Shown piece by piece: positions 9,344 through 16,199 of a stretch of DNA of 41,349 bases. Numbering within the stretch: the stretch's first letter is position 1; the number at the start of each line of letters is the position of its first letter. The stretch is from an uncultured Oscillatoriales cyanobacterium. GTDB taxonomy: Bacteria; Cyanobacteriota; Cyanobacteriia; Cyanobacteriales; Microcoleaceae. The notes beneath the pieces are model-generated. The model searched no databases. It worked only from the letters and a program-made list of their open reading frames with translations, and had not been told where the DNA came from. A program made the translations under genes and the position numbers. The stretch covers positions 1-41,349 of the forward strand of contig CAITND010000142.1 of assembly GCA_903893625.1 (NCBI GenBank), given 5' to 3'.

Positions 9344-9660
9344 CGGAAAAATGGGTAGAAACCCCGTCCTTTTAGTTAGGCTTTATATTTCCCCTTTCGG
9401 GGAGGAGGGTATGGTTGCCCTCAAACACACCTATTTCTAGGGTAAAGTTAGCTTCGCCAATGTTTTAAGAGCTTGTTAGGTTAGCAGCACTTCCTTAACC
9501 CGATAAAGATGTTTAACCACTAACGACAGAGCCGGGGACTAGCTACGCATCCACAGGGTGTCATGACTCAAAAAACGTAGTCAGTTAAGACTTAGGCTGG
9601 TCAACTATTACGTCATGCGAGGCATGAAGCCCCGTTACTTCAGCGCGGGGTGCTGACCCA
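9344..9660 (+). mobile_element. IS200/IS605-like end remnant (copy 2), no transposase
   Basis: This stretch contains no gene. At its right end two hairpins stand side by side: TCATGC-GAG-GCATGA (9613-9627) and CCCCG...CGGGG (9630-9650, nine to eleven-base loop). They are followed by TGCTGAC, the kind of end seen in IS200/IS605 elements of cyanobacteria. Bases 9432-9586 are the inverted homologue of 1-178. At 9355-9385 a piece with AGAAACCCCGTCCTTTTAG also resembles debris found next to tnpB genes. No TnpA or TnpB coding remnant was recognised. The call is inferred from layout and remembered element ends, not from a database match. Confidence 0.45.
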
Positions 9661-9686
9661 TCTATCCAGTATCCTGATTAATAGCA

Positions 9687-9799
9687 GTTGAGATCAAGTC
9701 CAGTAAAGACTGCTGTATTTTCTGGTTATTAGCTGGGAATTATTTCACACAACTTGCGGATCATGCAACTTTCAATAACCGGACTTGATCAAACTCAAC
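9687..9799. repeat. Inverted repeat flanking about 80 bases
   Basis: Bases 9687-9701 (GTTGAGATCAAGTCC) are mirrored by 9781-9799 (GGACTTGATCAAACTCAAC), with a small insertion in the right arm. The arms enclose about 79 non-coding bases upstream of the plus-strand end of the 130-residue gene. It could be the terminal repeats of a tiny non-autonomous element or a long RNA stem. Nothing else was recognised here. Confidence 0.4.
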
Positions 9800-9814
9800 A
9801 CTCTAGGTTTGTAA

Positions 9815-10207
9815 TTACGCTTTTTTTAACAGTTCTGCCCGAATAGATCCACCTTTCCACGTCCATTCCTCTTGTTCCTCGGTGGGAACAAAACAGGCCC
9901 ACAGACTCCCCGGAGCAACTTCATAGAACTGCTGGATCTGTGCGATCGCTATTTCTCCCCAAGGAGCTCTCACCCGGATCATATCCCCCAAATTGAAGAC
10001 TTCACCCACTTGATTTTGGGCTTCATCGAGTTCAACCCAAGGTTTAACCGGAGTCACCTCTGCTCGACGGGGTTTACTAAAGGAGGGTTTATCTTTATCC
10101 GAGACGAAACGGGGGGGACGAATTGATTTTTCGCTTCCTGCTGGTGTCAGTTGAATATTCACCGCAGGTTTGGGTCTGACAATGGCTGGTGGGGTGTTTT
10201 CATCCAT
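9815..10207 (-). CDS. Cyanobacterial hypothetical protein, 130 residues
   Basis: I do not recognise a named family. The first 60 residues are proline-, lysine- and arginine-rich and probably disordered. From about residue 65 there is a compact small domain with alternating hydrophobic strands (G-D-M-I-R-V-R-A-P-W-G-E, then Q-Q-F-Y-E-V and S-L-W-A-C-F-V-P), suggesting a small beta-barrel fold. There is no signal peptide or membrane segment. The start is the ATG at 10205-10207. It is divergent from the 82-residue gene across a 282-base intergenic region. The codon pattern and a HIP1 octamer inside it are consistent with a native gene. Confidence 0.75.
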   Translation of the reverse strand: MDENTPPAIVRPKPAVNIQLTPAGSEKSIRPPRFVSDKDKPSFSKPRRAEVTPVKPWVELDEAQNQVGEVFNLGDMIRVRAPWGEIAIAQIQQFYEVAPGSLWACFVPTEEQEEWTWKGGSIRAELLKKA

Positions 10208-10348
10208 GAATCAACGGGCTCCATCAAGATTGAATGTCACTGGCTCAGATCAACATTCTAGTCCTTGTGGATGCTTCATTGCCAAGGGGGAGATGCAGTT
10301 CGGTGATCAAAGCACAATTTAAAACGAATCTGTCCCAATAAACGTGCT

Positions 10349-10369
10349 AGGTTAGGTTTAGTCTAACCT
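10349..10369 (+). terminator. Terminator-like hairpin in divergent spacer
   Basis: AGGTTAG pairs perfectly with CTAACCT around a 7-base loop, and TTTCTTTT follows directly. It points along the plus strand 120 bases upstream of the 82-residue gene and far from any plus-strand gene end. It would therefore end a small RNA starting after 10208, or act as an attenuator for the downstream gene. Confidence 0.45.
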
Positions 10370-10489
10370 TTCTTTTAGGTCTTTCCCCTTAGCCTTAAGT
10401 TTTCTAACCATTCTATCTTTGGGAATCTGATTTAACGAGGTTATTTGTTTTTAGTAAGAGAGATTTATCGTTTCAGGAGTCACCCCATC

Positions 10490-10738
10490 ATGAATAAAAA
10501 TCAGCAAGATCTTCGTCGTAGTGCCGCCGAAAAATTTATTGAGTCTTTTGATCAAGAATTATTAAGTGCATTCCAAGAGCCAGATACAGTGACTCCTACC
10601 CCTCAAGCTGCCCCCCCTGAGAAAACGGTATCTCCCTCTCGTCCCCCTAAAAACCCTGAAGGAATCAGTTTATCAGATTTGGAAGAAGCTATTTCTGATA
10701 TAGAACAATATTTACAAGATCAACATCTTCAGAAATAG
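10490..10738 (+). CDS. Small acidic cyanobacterial hypothetical protein, 82 residues
   Basis: I do not recognise a named family. The start at 10490 is chosen because CAGGAGT at 10474-10480 is a well-placed ribosome site; a longer in-frame start at 10445 lacks one. Residues 1-27 (starting M-N-K-N-Q-Q-D-L-R-R-S) look helical. The middle is rich in proline, threonine and serine, and the last 20 residues (S-L-S-D-L-E-E-A-I-S-D-I-E-Q-Y-L) form a clear amphipathic acidic helix that could bind a partner. There is no signal peptide and no membrane segment. The stop is followed at once by a G-rich tandem repeat. Confidence 0.7.
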   Translation: MNKNQQDLRRSAAEKFIESFDQELLSAFQEPDTVTPTPQAAPPEKTVSPSRPPKNPEGISLSDLEEAISDIEQYLQDQHLQK

Positions 10739-10830
10739 GGCAGGGGGGCAGGGGGGGCAGGGGGGGCAGGGGGGGCAGGGGAAGCAGGGGAAGCAGGGGG
10801 GGCAGGGGAAGCAGGGGGAGTAGGGGGAGA
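10738..10830 (+). repeat. G-rich tandem repeat (GCAGGGG units)
   Basis: About ten copies of GGGGGGCA or GGGGAAGCA follow the stop codon of the 82-residue gene. The many runs of four to seven G on the plus strand could form G-quadruplexes. A related array is at 11914-11966. It lies between the ends of two convergent genes. Confidence 0.85.
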
Positions 10831-10867
10831 AATCTATACGCACTCCGTACTTCGCAACCATCAACTG

Positions 10868-11662
10868 TCAACCATCAACCGTTAACACAACTCTTCTTTG
10901 GCGTTGGGCTTCATAGAGCATCAGGGCGACACTAATTCCAACATTTAGGGATTCTACCCCTTGCTGCAAGGGAATTTGAACTTGATGATTGGCTAAGGCT
11001 TGAAGGTCAGGAGAAAGTCCGGCGCCTTCATTGCCAAATATCATCAGGGTCGGTTGAGTCAAATCTAATTCCCAATAGGAAACAGAAGCCTGGGGAACAG
11101 TCGCTACAATTTGTAATCCTTGTTGCTGAAAATTAGTAATATCTGCCCTTAAACTCGAAGATACTGTTTTATTTAAACGAAACCAAGCACCCGCAGAGGC
11201 TCTTAAAACTTTAGGGTGATCGACATCTACGCTATCGGCACTTAACCACAACCCGTCCACACCTGCGGCTGTGGCTGTCCGAATAATTGTCCCCAAATTA
11301 CCGGGGTCTTGCACTGTTTCTAAGGCTATGCCTAAACCCTCAAGGGTGTGGGGTTTAGACGGCATTCGAGGTGCTAAGGCAATGACTCCATCGGGATGAA
11401 CAGTTGTGGCGAGCGCCTCCAATACTTCTGGACTGACCAGTTCAAAACGTTGGGTACACTGGCATAAAACCTCCGATAGAGGTTGATGACGCTCTTGCCA
11501 AACAGGAGTACAACAAACTGTTGTTAAGGGATATTCCACCGCACAAGCTGCTTCGACTAAGTGGGTTCCTTCCAATAAAAATAACTGTTGTTCTTTTCGT
11601 CCCTTAGCCTGATGGAGCTTGCGAATTTGCTTCACCAAGGGATTTTGTAGACTGGTTAACAT
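10868..11662 (-). CDS. SpoU/TrmH family RNA 2'-O-methyltransferase
   Basis: This SAM-dependent SPOUT-class enzyme should methylate a ribose in rRNA or tRNA. All three SpoU motifs are present: N-L-G-T-I-I-R-T-A (motif 1), I-F-G-N-E-G-A-G-L-S (motif 2) and S-L-N-V-G-I-S-V-A-L-M-L-Y-E-A (motif 3, the knotted SAM site). The N-terminal 80 residues form the substrate-binding domain typical of RlmB/TsnR-like enzymes (L-L-E-G-T-H-L-V-E). I place the start at 11662 (M-L-T-S-L-Q-N-P), giving 264 residues. A start at 11761 would place 33 extra residues over a palindrome and into the tRNA gene and match no family N-terminus. The exact target nucleotide cannot be told. Confidence 0.92.
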   Translation of the reverse strand: MLTSLQNPLVKQIRKLHQAKGRKEQQLFLLEGTHLVEAACAVEYPLTTVCCTPVWQERHQPLSEVLCQCTQRFELVSPEVLEALATTVHPDGVIALAPRMPSKPHTLEGLGIALETVQDPGNLGTIIRTATAAGVDGLWLSADSVDVDHPKVLRASAGAWFRLNKTVSSSLRADITNFQQQGLQIVATVPQASVSYWELDLTQPTLMIFGNEGAGLSPDLQALANHQVQIPLQQGVESLNVGISVALMLYEAQRQRRVVLTVDG

Positions 11663-11687
11663 AAAACCCTGATTCCTAAACGATGAT

Positions 11688-11710
11688 AGGGGCGCGGAAA
11701 CCACGCCCCT
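11688..11710. repeat. Palindrome between tRNA-Leu and methyltransferase
   Basis: AGGGGCG and CGCCCCT form a perfect 7-bp stem around a 9-base loop. It lies between the 3' end of tRNA-Leu and the methyltransferase start on the same strand. It may end or help process the tRNA transcript, or be a dispersed palindrome. Confidence 0.5.
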
Positions 11711-11720
11711 ACCTGTTAGA

Positions 11721-11804
11721 TGCGGAACCCGGGACTTGAACCCGGAAGTCTTTGCAAACACTAGAACCTGAATCTAGCGCGTCTACCAATTCCGCCAGTT
11801 CCGC
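11721..11804 (-). tRNA. tRNA-Leu (CAG)
   Basis: The 84-nt transcript folds as a class II tRNA. The acceptor stem is GCGGAAC/GTTCCGC plus discriminator A, the D-arm carries T-G-G-C-G-G-A-A-T-T-G-G-T-A-G-A, the anticodon stem is CTAGA/TCTAG with loop TTCAGGT (anticodon CAG), a long variable arm follows, and the T-arm contains GGTTCAAGTCC. No CCA is encoded, as expected in most cyanobacterial tRNAs. It is transcribed in the same direction as the methyltransferase, and a G-rich array lies upstream. Confidence 0.96.
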
Positions 11805-11913
11805 TTTTTTATTGATTTATTCGCACAATTATTAATGTTGTCATAGTTTGGGAAATTTGTCAATCCCTTTTTTGAGATTGTTCGTAAATCCCCACCTGAA
11901 GCAATTTCTGGGG

Positions 11914-11966
11914 CTGAGGGAGCAGGGGGAGCAGGGGAGGCAGGGGGAGCAGAAGCAGGGGGAGCG
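11914..11966 (+). repeat. Second G-rich repeat (GCAGGGGGA units)
   Basis: Several GGGGGAGCA and GGGGAGGCA units lie upstream of tRNA-Leu. They are related to the array at 10738-10830. Confidence 0.8.
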
Positions 11967-11990
11967 TCCTCGCTCGCTGAAGATCACCCA

Positions 11991-12060
11991 TTCGTAATTC
12001 GTAATTCGTAATTCGTAATTCGTAATTCGTAATTCGTAATTCGTAATTCGTAATTCGTAA
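11991..12060. repeat. Heptamer array, ten exact copies of TTCGTAA
   Basis: Exactly 70 bases consist of ten perfect TTCGTAA units, immediately after the end of the downstream VWA gene (which stops at 12068 on the minus strand). The copies show no drift, so the array is either young or kept homogeneous by slippage. The same unit is scattered at 1804-1871. Confidence 0.95.
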
Positions 12061-12067
12061 TTACCTA

Positions 12068-13309
12068 TTATTTTAATACAGTTTTAGAGACAATTCGGGT
12101 TTTCTTCTTATCGGCTTCGGATAATTCTTCTCCTGATTGTAAACGAGTGGCACTGGTTTGTAAAACGGTTGCAGCATTTTTATCTCCCATTTGTAAAGCG
12201 GTTTTTGCTGCCGTTTGTAACATCGTTGCTGCGCCAGCCCGATCACCTTGTTGGAGTTTAGTTTCGGCAATTTGAGTTTGACGATATTTGGCTAAGGCTA
12301 AAATTTGTTGCTGCACAAACGGATCGGCTTTGGGTTGGTAAGAACTAACAAAATTAGCTTCCACCAATACCAAATCAGAATATAAATTTTGTAAATTTAA
12401 GGAAGGATCATCATAGCGAACTTGAACATGGGCGATCGCTTGTTTTCCTGCGGAAAATTTGCCAAAATATAAATTGGCTAATACCACCCGATCGATATCT
12501 TTCATCACATCCCCTAGACGAACGACCCATTTTTCCCCTTCTTTTTGGATCGGTAATTCAATCGTATCGGGGGCAACTTGGGCGATGGGTTTGAGTTCAG
12601 CTAACCGGACATTGGGCATTAAATCCAATAATAAATAGGAATTAGTTAAGCCCACAGACTGCATTTTATTGAACAAACGGCTAAATTGATCTAGGGCTTG
12701 TTCGGGATGTTCAATATAAGCTAAATTTCCCCCAGCAGCATCGGCAATTTTTTCTAAAAGATCAGAGTTCCAATCTTCACCAAACCCCAAAGTATTAATA
12801 GTTAAGTTATAACTAGCGGCGAGTTTGGCTAATTTTAAACAACGATCATTGTCTCCATCTACATTTTCGCCATCGGTCAATAAAAACCCTTGAGAAATTC
12901 GTTCCTGTTTGCCTTTTCCTAATTCTTCAATCCCTAATTTTAGCCCTTCACCAATGACCGTACCCCCCCATGTTGCTTTTAAGGCATTAATTTTCCGTTT
13001 AATATTTTCCAAATCCGTAATATCTTGATTGGGAATTAATACTTTGGCGTGATGATTAAATGTTATAATTGAAATGCGATCGCCAGGTTTTAATCGATCC
13101 ACTAACTCAATTGCTGCCTGTTTAACGGTTTTTATGGGTTTACCCCTCATAGAAGCGCTATAATCTAGAATTAGGCACAAATTCAAAGGGACATCGGCAT
13201 CGCTTTCAGAGGGAAAAGCCGAAATGGAGATCGCCAATTGACGTTGAGTGTTGTTAACAGACAGATCAAAGTTAGGATCGCTAAGAATTGCTTGTAAACT
13301 GAGTTTCAT
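12068..13309 (-). CDS. VWA-domain protein (tandem copy A)
   Basis: The start is set at 13309 (M-K-L-S-L-Q-A-I-L) because the sister gene begins identically and the 22 extra codons to 13375 would run through the duplicated leader. The 413-residue protein has no signal peptide or membrane segment. A von Willebrand A domain (about 43-220) holds the metal-ion site D49-Y-S51-A-S53, the G-G-T loop near 120 and L-L-T-D-G-E near 165. After it comes a beta-rich middle domain (about 240-335) and a Q/A-rich helical C-terminus (about 350-413). It should bind partner proteins through a divalent cation; no enzyme activity is expected. Compared with copy B, it has T-W-G-G-T-V-I-G where B has T-S-G-G-T-A-I-D, a one-residue insertion next to the metal site. 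It lies downstream of copy B, with a terminator between them. Confidence 0.9.
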   Translation of the reverse strand: MKLSLQAILSDPNFDLSVNNTQRQLAISISAFPSESDADVPLNLCLILDYSASMRGKPIKTVKQAAIELVDRLKPGDRISIITFNHHAKVLIPNQDITDLENIKRKINALKATWGGTVIGEGLKLGIEELGKGKQERISQGFLLTDGENVDGDNDRCLKLAKLAASYNLTINTLGFGEDWNSDLLEKIADAAGGNLAYIEHPEQALDQFSRLFNKMQSVGLTNSYLLLDLMPNVRLAELKPIAQVAPDTIELPIQKEGEKWVVRLGDVMKDIDRVVLANLYFGKFSAGKQAIAHVQVRYDDPSLNLQNLYSDLVLVEANFVSSYQPKADPFVQQQILALAKYRQTQIAETKLQQGDRAGAATMLQTAAKTALQMGDKNAATVLQTSATRLQSGEELSEADKKKTRIVSKTVLK

Positions 13310-13312
13310 TAT

Positions 13313-13356
13313 GATTACCTGAAGTTGCGCTACTATTTTTATAAGTTTAAGGTTGA
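13313..13356 (-). promoter_or_regulatory. Duplicated 44-bp leader of VWA copy A
   Basis: This 44-bp block just upstream of the copy A start is identical, base for base, to 14709-14752 upstream of copy B. On the minus strand it contains an AT-rich segment (TTATAAAAATA) that could hold a -10 element. The duplication therefore includes the control region, so each copy probably has its own promoter. Confidence 0.7.
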
Positions 13357-13413
13357 CACTCCCCACCCAAACCAATTTTTGGGGCTGAGGTGGGGGTTAA
13401 TTAACAGTAGTGA

Positions 13414-13437
13414 AAAAGCTAACAATTGTTAGCTTTT
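13414..13437 (-). terminator. Perfect 24-bp palindrome after VWA copy B
   Basis: The arms AAAAGCTAACAA and TTGTTAGCTTTT form a perfect palindrome with T-rich ends on both strands. It lies about 30 bases past the stop of copy B and is a likely intrinsic terminator. An additional direct repeat (TGTTAGCTTTTTT) follows on the plus strand. Confidence 0.7.
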
Positions 13438-13467
13438 GTTAGCTTTTTTGGATCGGAAAGGAGTGAG

Positions 13468-14706
13468 TTATTTCAAAACAGTTTTAGAGACAATTCGAGT
13501 TTTCTTCTGATCGGCAGGGGATAATTCTTCTCCTGATTGTAAGCGAGTGGCGCTGGTTTGTAGAACTGTTGCTGCGTTTTTATCCCCCATTTGTAAAGCG
13601 GTTTTGGCTGCGGTTTGTAACATGGTTGCTGCCCCAGCGCGATCGCCTTGTTGGAGTTTAGTTTCGGCAATTTGAGTTTGACGATATTTGGCTATGGTTA
13701 AAATTTGTTGCTGCACAAACGGATCAACTTTTGGTTGATAGGAAGTAACAAAATTACCTTCCACAATCACCAAATCAGAATATAAATTTTGTAAATTTAA
13801 GGAAGGATCATCATAGCGAACTTGAACATGGGCGATCGCTTGTTTTCCTGGGGGAAATTTGTCAAAGTATAAATTTGCTAATACCACCCGATCGATATCT
13901 TTCATCACATCCCCTAAACGGACAATCCATTTATCCACTTCTTTTTGGATCGGTAATTCAATCGTATCGGGGGCAACTTGGGCGATGGGTTTGAGTTCGG
14001 CTAACCGGACATTGGGCATTAAATCCAAGAGTAAATAGGCATTGGTTAACCCCACCGACTGCATTTTATTAAATAAACGGCTAAATTCATCCAAGGCTTG
14101 TTCGGGATATTCAATATAGGCTAAGGTTCCCCCGGCAGCATCGGCAATTTTTTCTAAAACATCGGAGTTCCAATCTTCACCAAACCCCAAAGTATTAATA
14201 GTTAAGTTATAACTAGCGGCGAGTTTGGCTAATTTTAAACAACGATCATTGTCTCCATGTTCATTTTCGCCATCGGTTAATAAAAAACCTTGAGAAATTC
14301 GTTCTTGTTTGCCTTTTCCCAATTCCTCAATCCCTAATTTTAGCCCTTCATCAATGGCCGTACCCCCGGAGGTTTTTAAGCTATTGATTTTCCGTTTAAT
14401 ATTTTCCAAATCCGTGATATCTTGATTAGGAATTAAAACTTTAGCGCGATGATCAAAGGTTATAATAGAAATGCGATCGCCAGGTTTTAATCGATCCACT
14501 AACTCAATTGCCGCCTGTTTCACGGTTTCTAGGGGTTTTCCACTCATAGAACCGCTATGATCTAAAATTAGGCACAAATTCAAAGGGACATCGGCATCAC
14601 TTTGAGAGGGAAAAGCCGAAATGGAGATCGCCAACTGACGTTGACTGTTGCCAACGGACAGATCAAAGTTGGGATCACTAAGAATTGCTTGTAAACTGAG
14701 TTTCAT
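13468..14706 (-). CDS. VWA-domain protein (tandem copy B)
   Basis: This 412-residue soluble protein is about 90 per cent identical by eye to copy A. The von Willebrand A metal-ion site is canonical (D49-H-S51-G-S53; T in S-G-G-T; D in L-L-T-D-G-E). The helical tail with Q-Q-G-D-R-A-G-A-A-T-M-L-Q-T-A is the same as in copy A. The start at 14706 is the only family-like Met. It is transcribed divergently from clpR, 55 bases away, through the 44-bp leader shared with copy A. VWA proteins of this type are common in cyanobacteria, and their partner is not evident from the neighbours here. Copy B is probably the ancestral-type copy because its MIDAS region is more canonical; this is an inference. 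Confidence 0.92.
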   Translation of the reverse strand: MKLSLQAILSDPNFDLSVGNSQRQLAISISAFPSQSDADVPLNLCLILDHSGSMSGKPLETVKQAAIELVDRLKPGDRISIITFDHRAKVLIPNQDITDLENIKRKINSLKTSGGTAIDEGLKLGIEELGKGKQERISQGFLLTDGENEHGDNDRCLKLAKLAASYNLTINTLGFGEDWNSDVLEKIADAAGGTLAYIEYPEQALDEFSRLFNKMQSVGLTNAYLLLDLMPNVRLAELKPIAQVAPDTIELPIQKEVDKWIVRLGDVMKDIDRVVLANLYFDKFPPGKQAIAHVQVRYDDPSLNLQNLYSDLVIVEGNFVTSYQPKVDPFVQQQILTIAKYRQTQIAETKLQQGDRAGAATMLQTAAKTALQMGDKNAATVLQTSATRLQSGEELSPADQKKTRIVSKTVLK

Positions 14707-14708
14707 AG

Positions 14709-14752
14709 GATTACCTGAAGTTGCGCTACTATTTTTATAAGTTTAAGGTTGA
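14709..14752 (-). promoter_or_regulatory. 44-bp leader of VWA copy B and clpR divergent region
   Basis: Identical to 13313-13356. Here the block is also the whole upstream region of clpR on the plus strand, so promoters for both directions must lie in or overlap 55 bases, or the clpR promoter lies inside copy B. Confidence 0.6.
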
Positions 14753-14761
14753 GAATTCCTG

Positions 14762-15448
14762 ATGAGAGAACCCATTCAAGCTGTGCAATCGGCATATTCT
14801 TACACCGATAGCCCGATTCGGACTCCCCCGCCAGATTTGGAATCCCTTCTGTTGAAGGAAAGGATTGTCTATCTGGGACTTCCCCTGTATTCGTCCGATG
14901 ATATCAAACGTCAAGTCGGGATTGATGTTACTGAACTGATTATCGCTCAATTGCTTTACTTACAGTTTGACGATCCTGATAAACCTATCTATTTCTACAT
15001 CAACTCAACGGGAACTTCCTGGTATGGAGGGGATGCGATTGGGTTTGAGACTGAAGCTTTTGCCATTTGCGATACTTTGGGTTATATTAAACCTCCGGTT
15101 CATACCATTTGTATTGGTCAAGCCATGGGAACCGCAGCGATGATTTTAGCGGCGGGAACCAAAGGTTTTCGGGCAAGTTTACCCCATGCCACCATTGTTT
15201 TAAATCAAGCTAAAAGCGGAGCAAGAGGTCAAGCAACGGATATCCAAATTCGGGCGAAGGAAGTTCTCGATAATAAGAGAACCATGTTAGAAATTTTAGC
15301 AAAAAGTACCGGACAATCGGTGGCAAAAATTTCTAAAGATACTGATCGGATGTTCTATTTAACTCCCGAAGAAGCCAAGGAATATGGCTTAATTGATAAG
15401 GTGTTAAAAAGTCGAAAAGAATTGCCGGCATTGGTAGCAACGGTTTAA
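14762..15448 (+). CDS. clpR: ClpR, inactive ClpP-like subunit
   Basis: This is a non-catalytic paralogue of the Clp peptidase, 228 residues. Aligned to ClpP3, the nucleophile serine is G123 (in [10 protein letters not shown]) and the catalytic histidine is N148 (P-H-A-T-I-V-L-N), so it cannot cleave peptides. The region [13 protein letters not shown] replaces the usual S-P-G-G-S-V loop, as in known cyanobacterial ClpR. ClpR is known to form a mixed heptameric ring with ClpP3 that works with the ClpC chaperone and is essential in Synechococcus. The N-terminus ([11 protein letters not shown]) resembles other ClpR starts. It is 29 bases upstream of clpP3, with which it surely forms an operon. 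Confidence 0.96.
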   Translation: MREPIQAVQSAYSYTDSPIRTPPPDLESLLLKERIVYLGLPLYSSDDIKRQVGIDVTELIIAQLLYLQFDDPDKPIYFYINSTGTSWYGGDAIGFETEAFAICDTLGYIKPPVHTICIGQAMGTAAMILAAGTKGFRASLPHATIVLNQAKSGARGQATDIQIRAKEVLDNKRTMLEILAKSTGQSVAKISKDTDRMFYLTPEEAKEYGLIDKVLKSRKELPALVATV

Positions 15449-15477
15449 AATTAATTGAAGTTAAAAAGGGAAAAGCT

Positions 15478-16092
15478 ATGCCGATTGGGATTCCGAGTGT
15501 TCCTTACCGTCTTCCAGGTAGTCAATACGAAAGATGGATTGATATTTATACCCGTTTAGGTGTAGAACGCATTCTATTTTTGGGTCAAGAAGTCACCGAT
15601 AATTTAGCAAATCGGATTGTGGCACAAATGCTATATTTGGATGCGGAAGATTCTAATAAGCCGATTTATTTGTATATCAATTCTCCGGGAGGATCGGTAA
15701 CAGCAGGGCTGGCGATTTACGATACCATGCAATACATTAAAGCCGATGTGGTTACGATTTGTGTGGGTTTGGCGGCTTCCATGGGAGCTTTTTTATTAGC
15801 CGCCGGAAGCCCTGGAAAACGCTTGGCTTTACCTCATGCTCGGATTATGATTCACCAACCGTTAGGAGGGGCAAGGGGTCAAGCAACGGATATCGAAATT
15901 GAAGCTAAAGAAATTTTGAGAATCCGCAGCTTATTGAATGATATTTTAGCAACTCGTACCGGGCAAACTTTGGAAAAAATTCAGAAAGATACGGATCGAG
16001 ATTATTTCCTTTCTGCCCCGGAAGCCAAGGATTATGGTTTAATTGACCAAGTGATTGAAGAACGGGTTCCAGTGGCATTAACCACAGGTTAA
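15478..16092 (+). CDS. clpP3: ATP-dependent Clp protease proteolytic subunit ClpP3
   Basis: This serine peptidase of the ClpCP3/R protease degrades unfolded or tagged cytosolic proteins delivered by ClpC. The catalytic triad is complete: S101 (G-L-A-A-S-M-G-A), H126 (M-I-H-Q-P-L-G-G) and D175 ([10 protein letters not shown]). The oxyanion strand S-P-G-G-S-V is present at 69-74. The protein has 204 residues, the usual size, without a long propeptide. The assignment to ClpP3 rather than ClpP1 or ClpP2 rests on the adjacency to clpR, a conserved arrangement in cyanobacteria. The start is the ATG at 15478, preceded by AAAAAGGGAAAAGCT. Confidence 0.96.
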   Translation: MPIGIPSVPYRLPGSQYERWIDIYTRLGVERILFLGQEVTDNLANRIVAQMLYLDAEDSNKPIYLYINSPGGSVTAGLAIYDTMQYIKADVVTICVGLAASMGAFLLAAGSPGKRLALPHARIMIHQPLGGARGQATDIEIEAKEILRIRSLLNDILATRTGQTLEKIQKDTDRDYFLSAPEAKDYGLIDQVIEERVPVALTTG

Positions 16093-16115
16093 ACGTTAAT
16101 CATTCACAAGAGTAG

Positions 16116-16132
16116 GGTGGGCTTTGCCCACC
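16116..16132. repeat. GGTGGGC hairpin after clpP3
   Basis: GGTGGGC-TTT-GCCCACC is a perfect 7-bp stem 24 bases after the clpP3 stop. It lacks a T-run and looks like a dispersed cyanobacterial palindrome. It may still stop or protect the clpR-clpP3 mRNA. Confidence 0.55.
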
Positions 16133-16199
16133 AATTCACCCTCAACTTGTTTTTCTATTTTCCCTCTTAATATTGATCAAGTCACTGATAGAATTAGTG

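Noticed and set aside
9344-9660. Complete IS200/IS605 element
   Set aside because: No TnpA or TnpB coding remnant could be read in either strand; only end-like structures are present.
10689-10871. 60-codon proline/leucine-rich frame on the minus strand
   Set aside because: It is only the translation of the G-rich tandem repeat.
11663-11761. N-terminal 33-codon extension of the SpoU methyltransferase
   Set aside because: It would read through a palindrome and into tRNA-Leu, and does not match family N-termini; the Met at 11662 fits.
13310-13375. 22-codon extension of VWA copy A
   Set aside because: It lies in the 44-bp block duplicated upstream of copy B, where copy B clearly starts at M-K-L-S-L.
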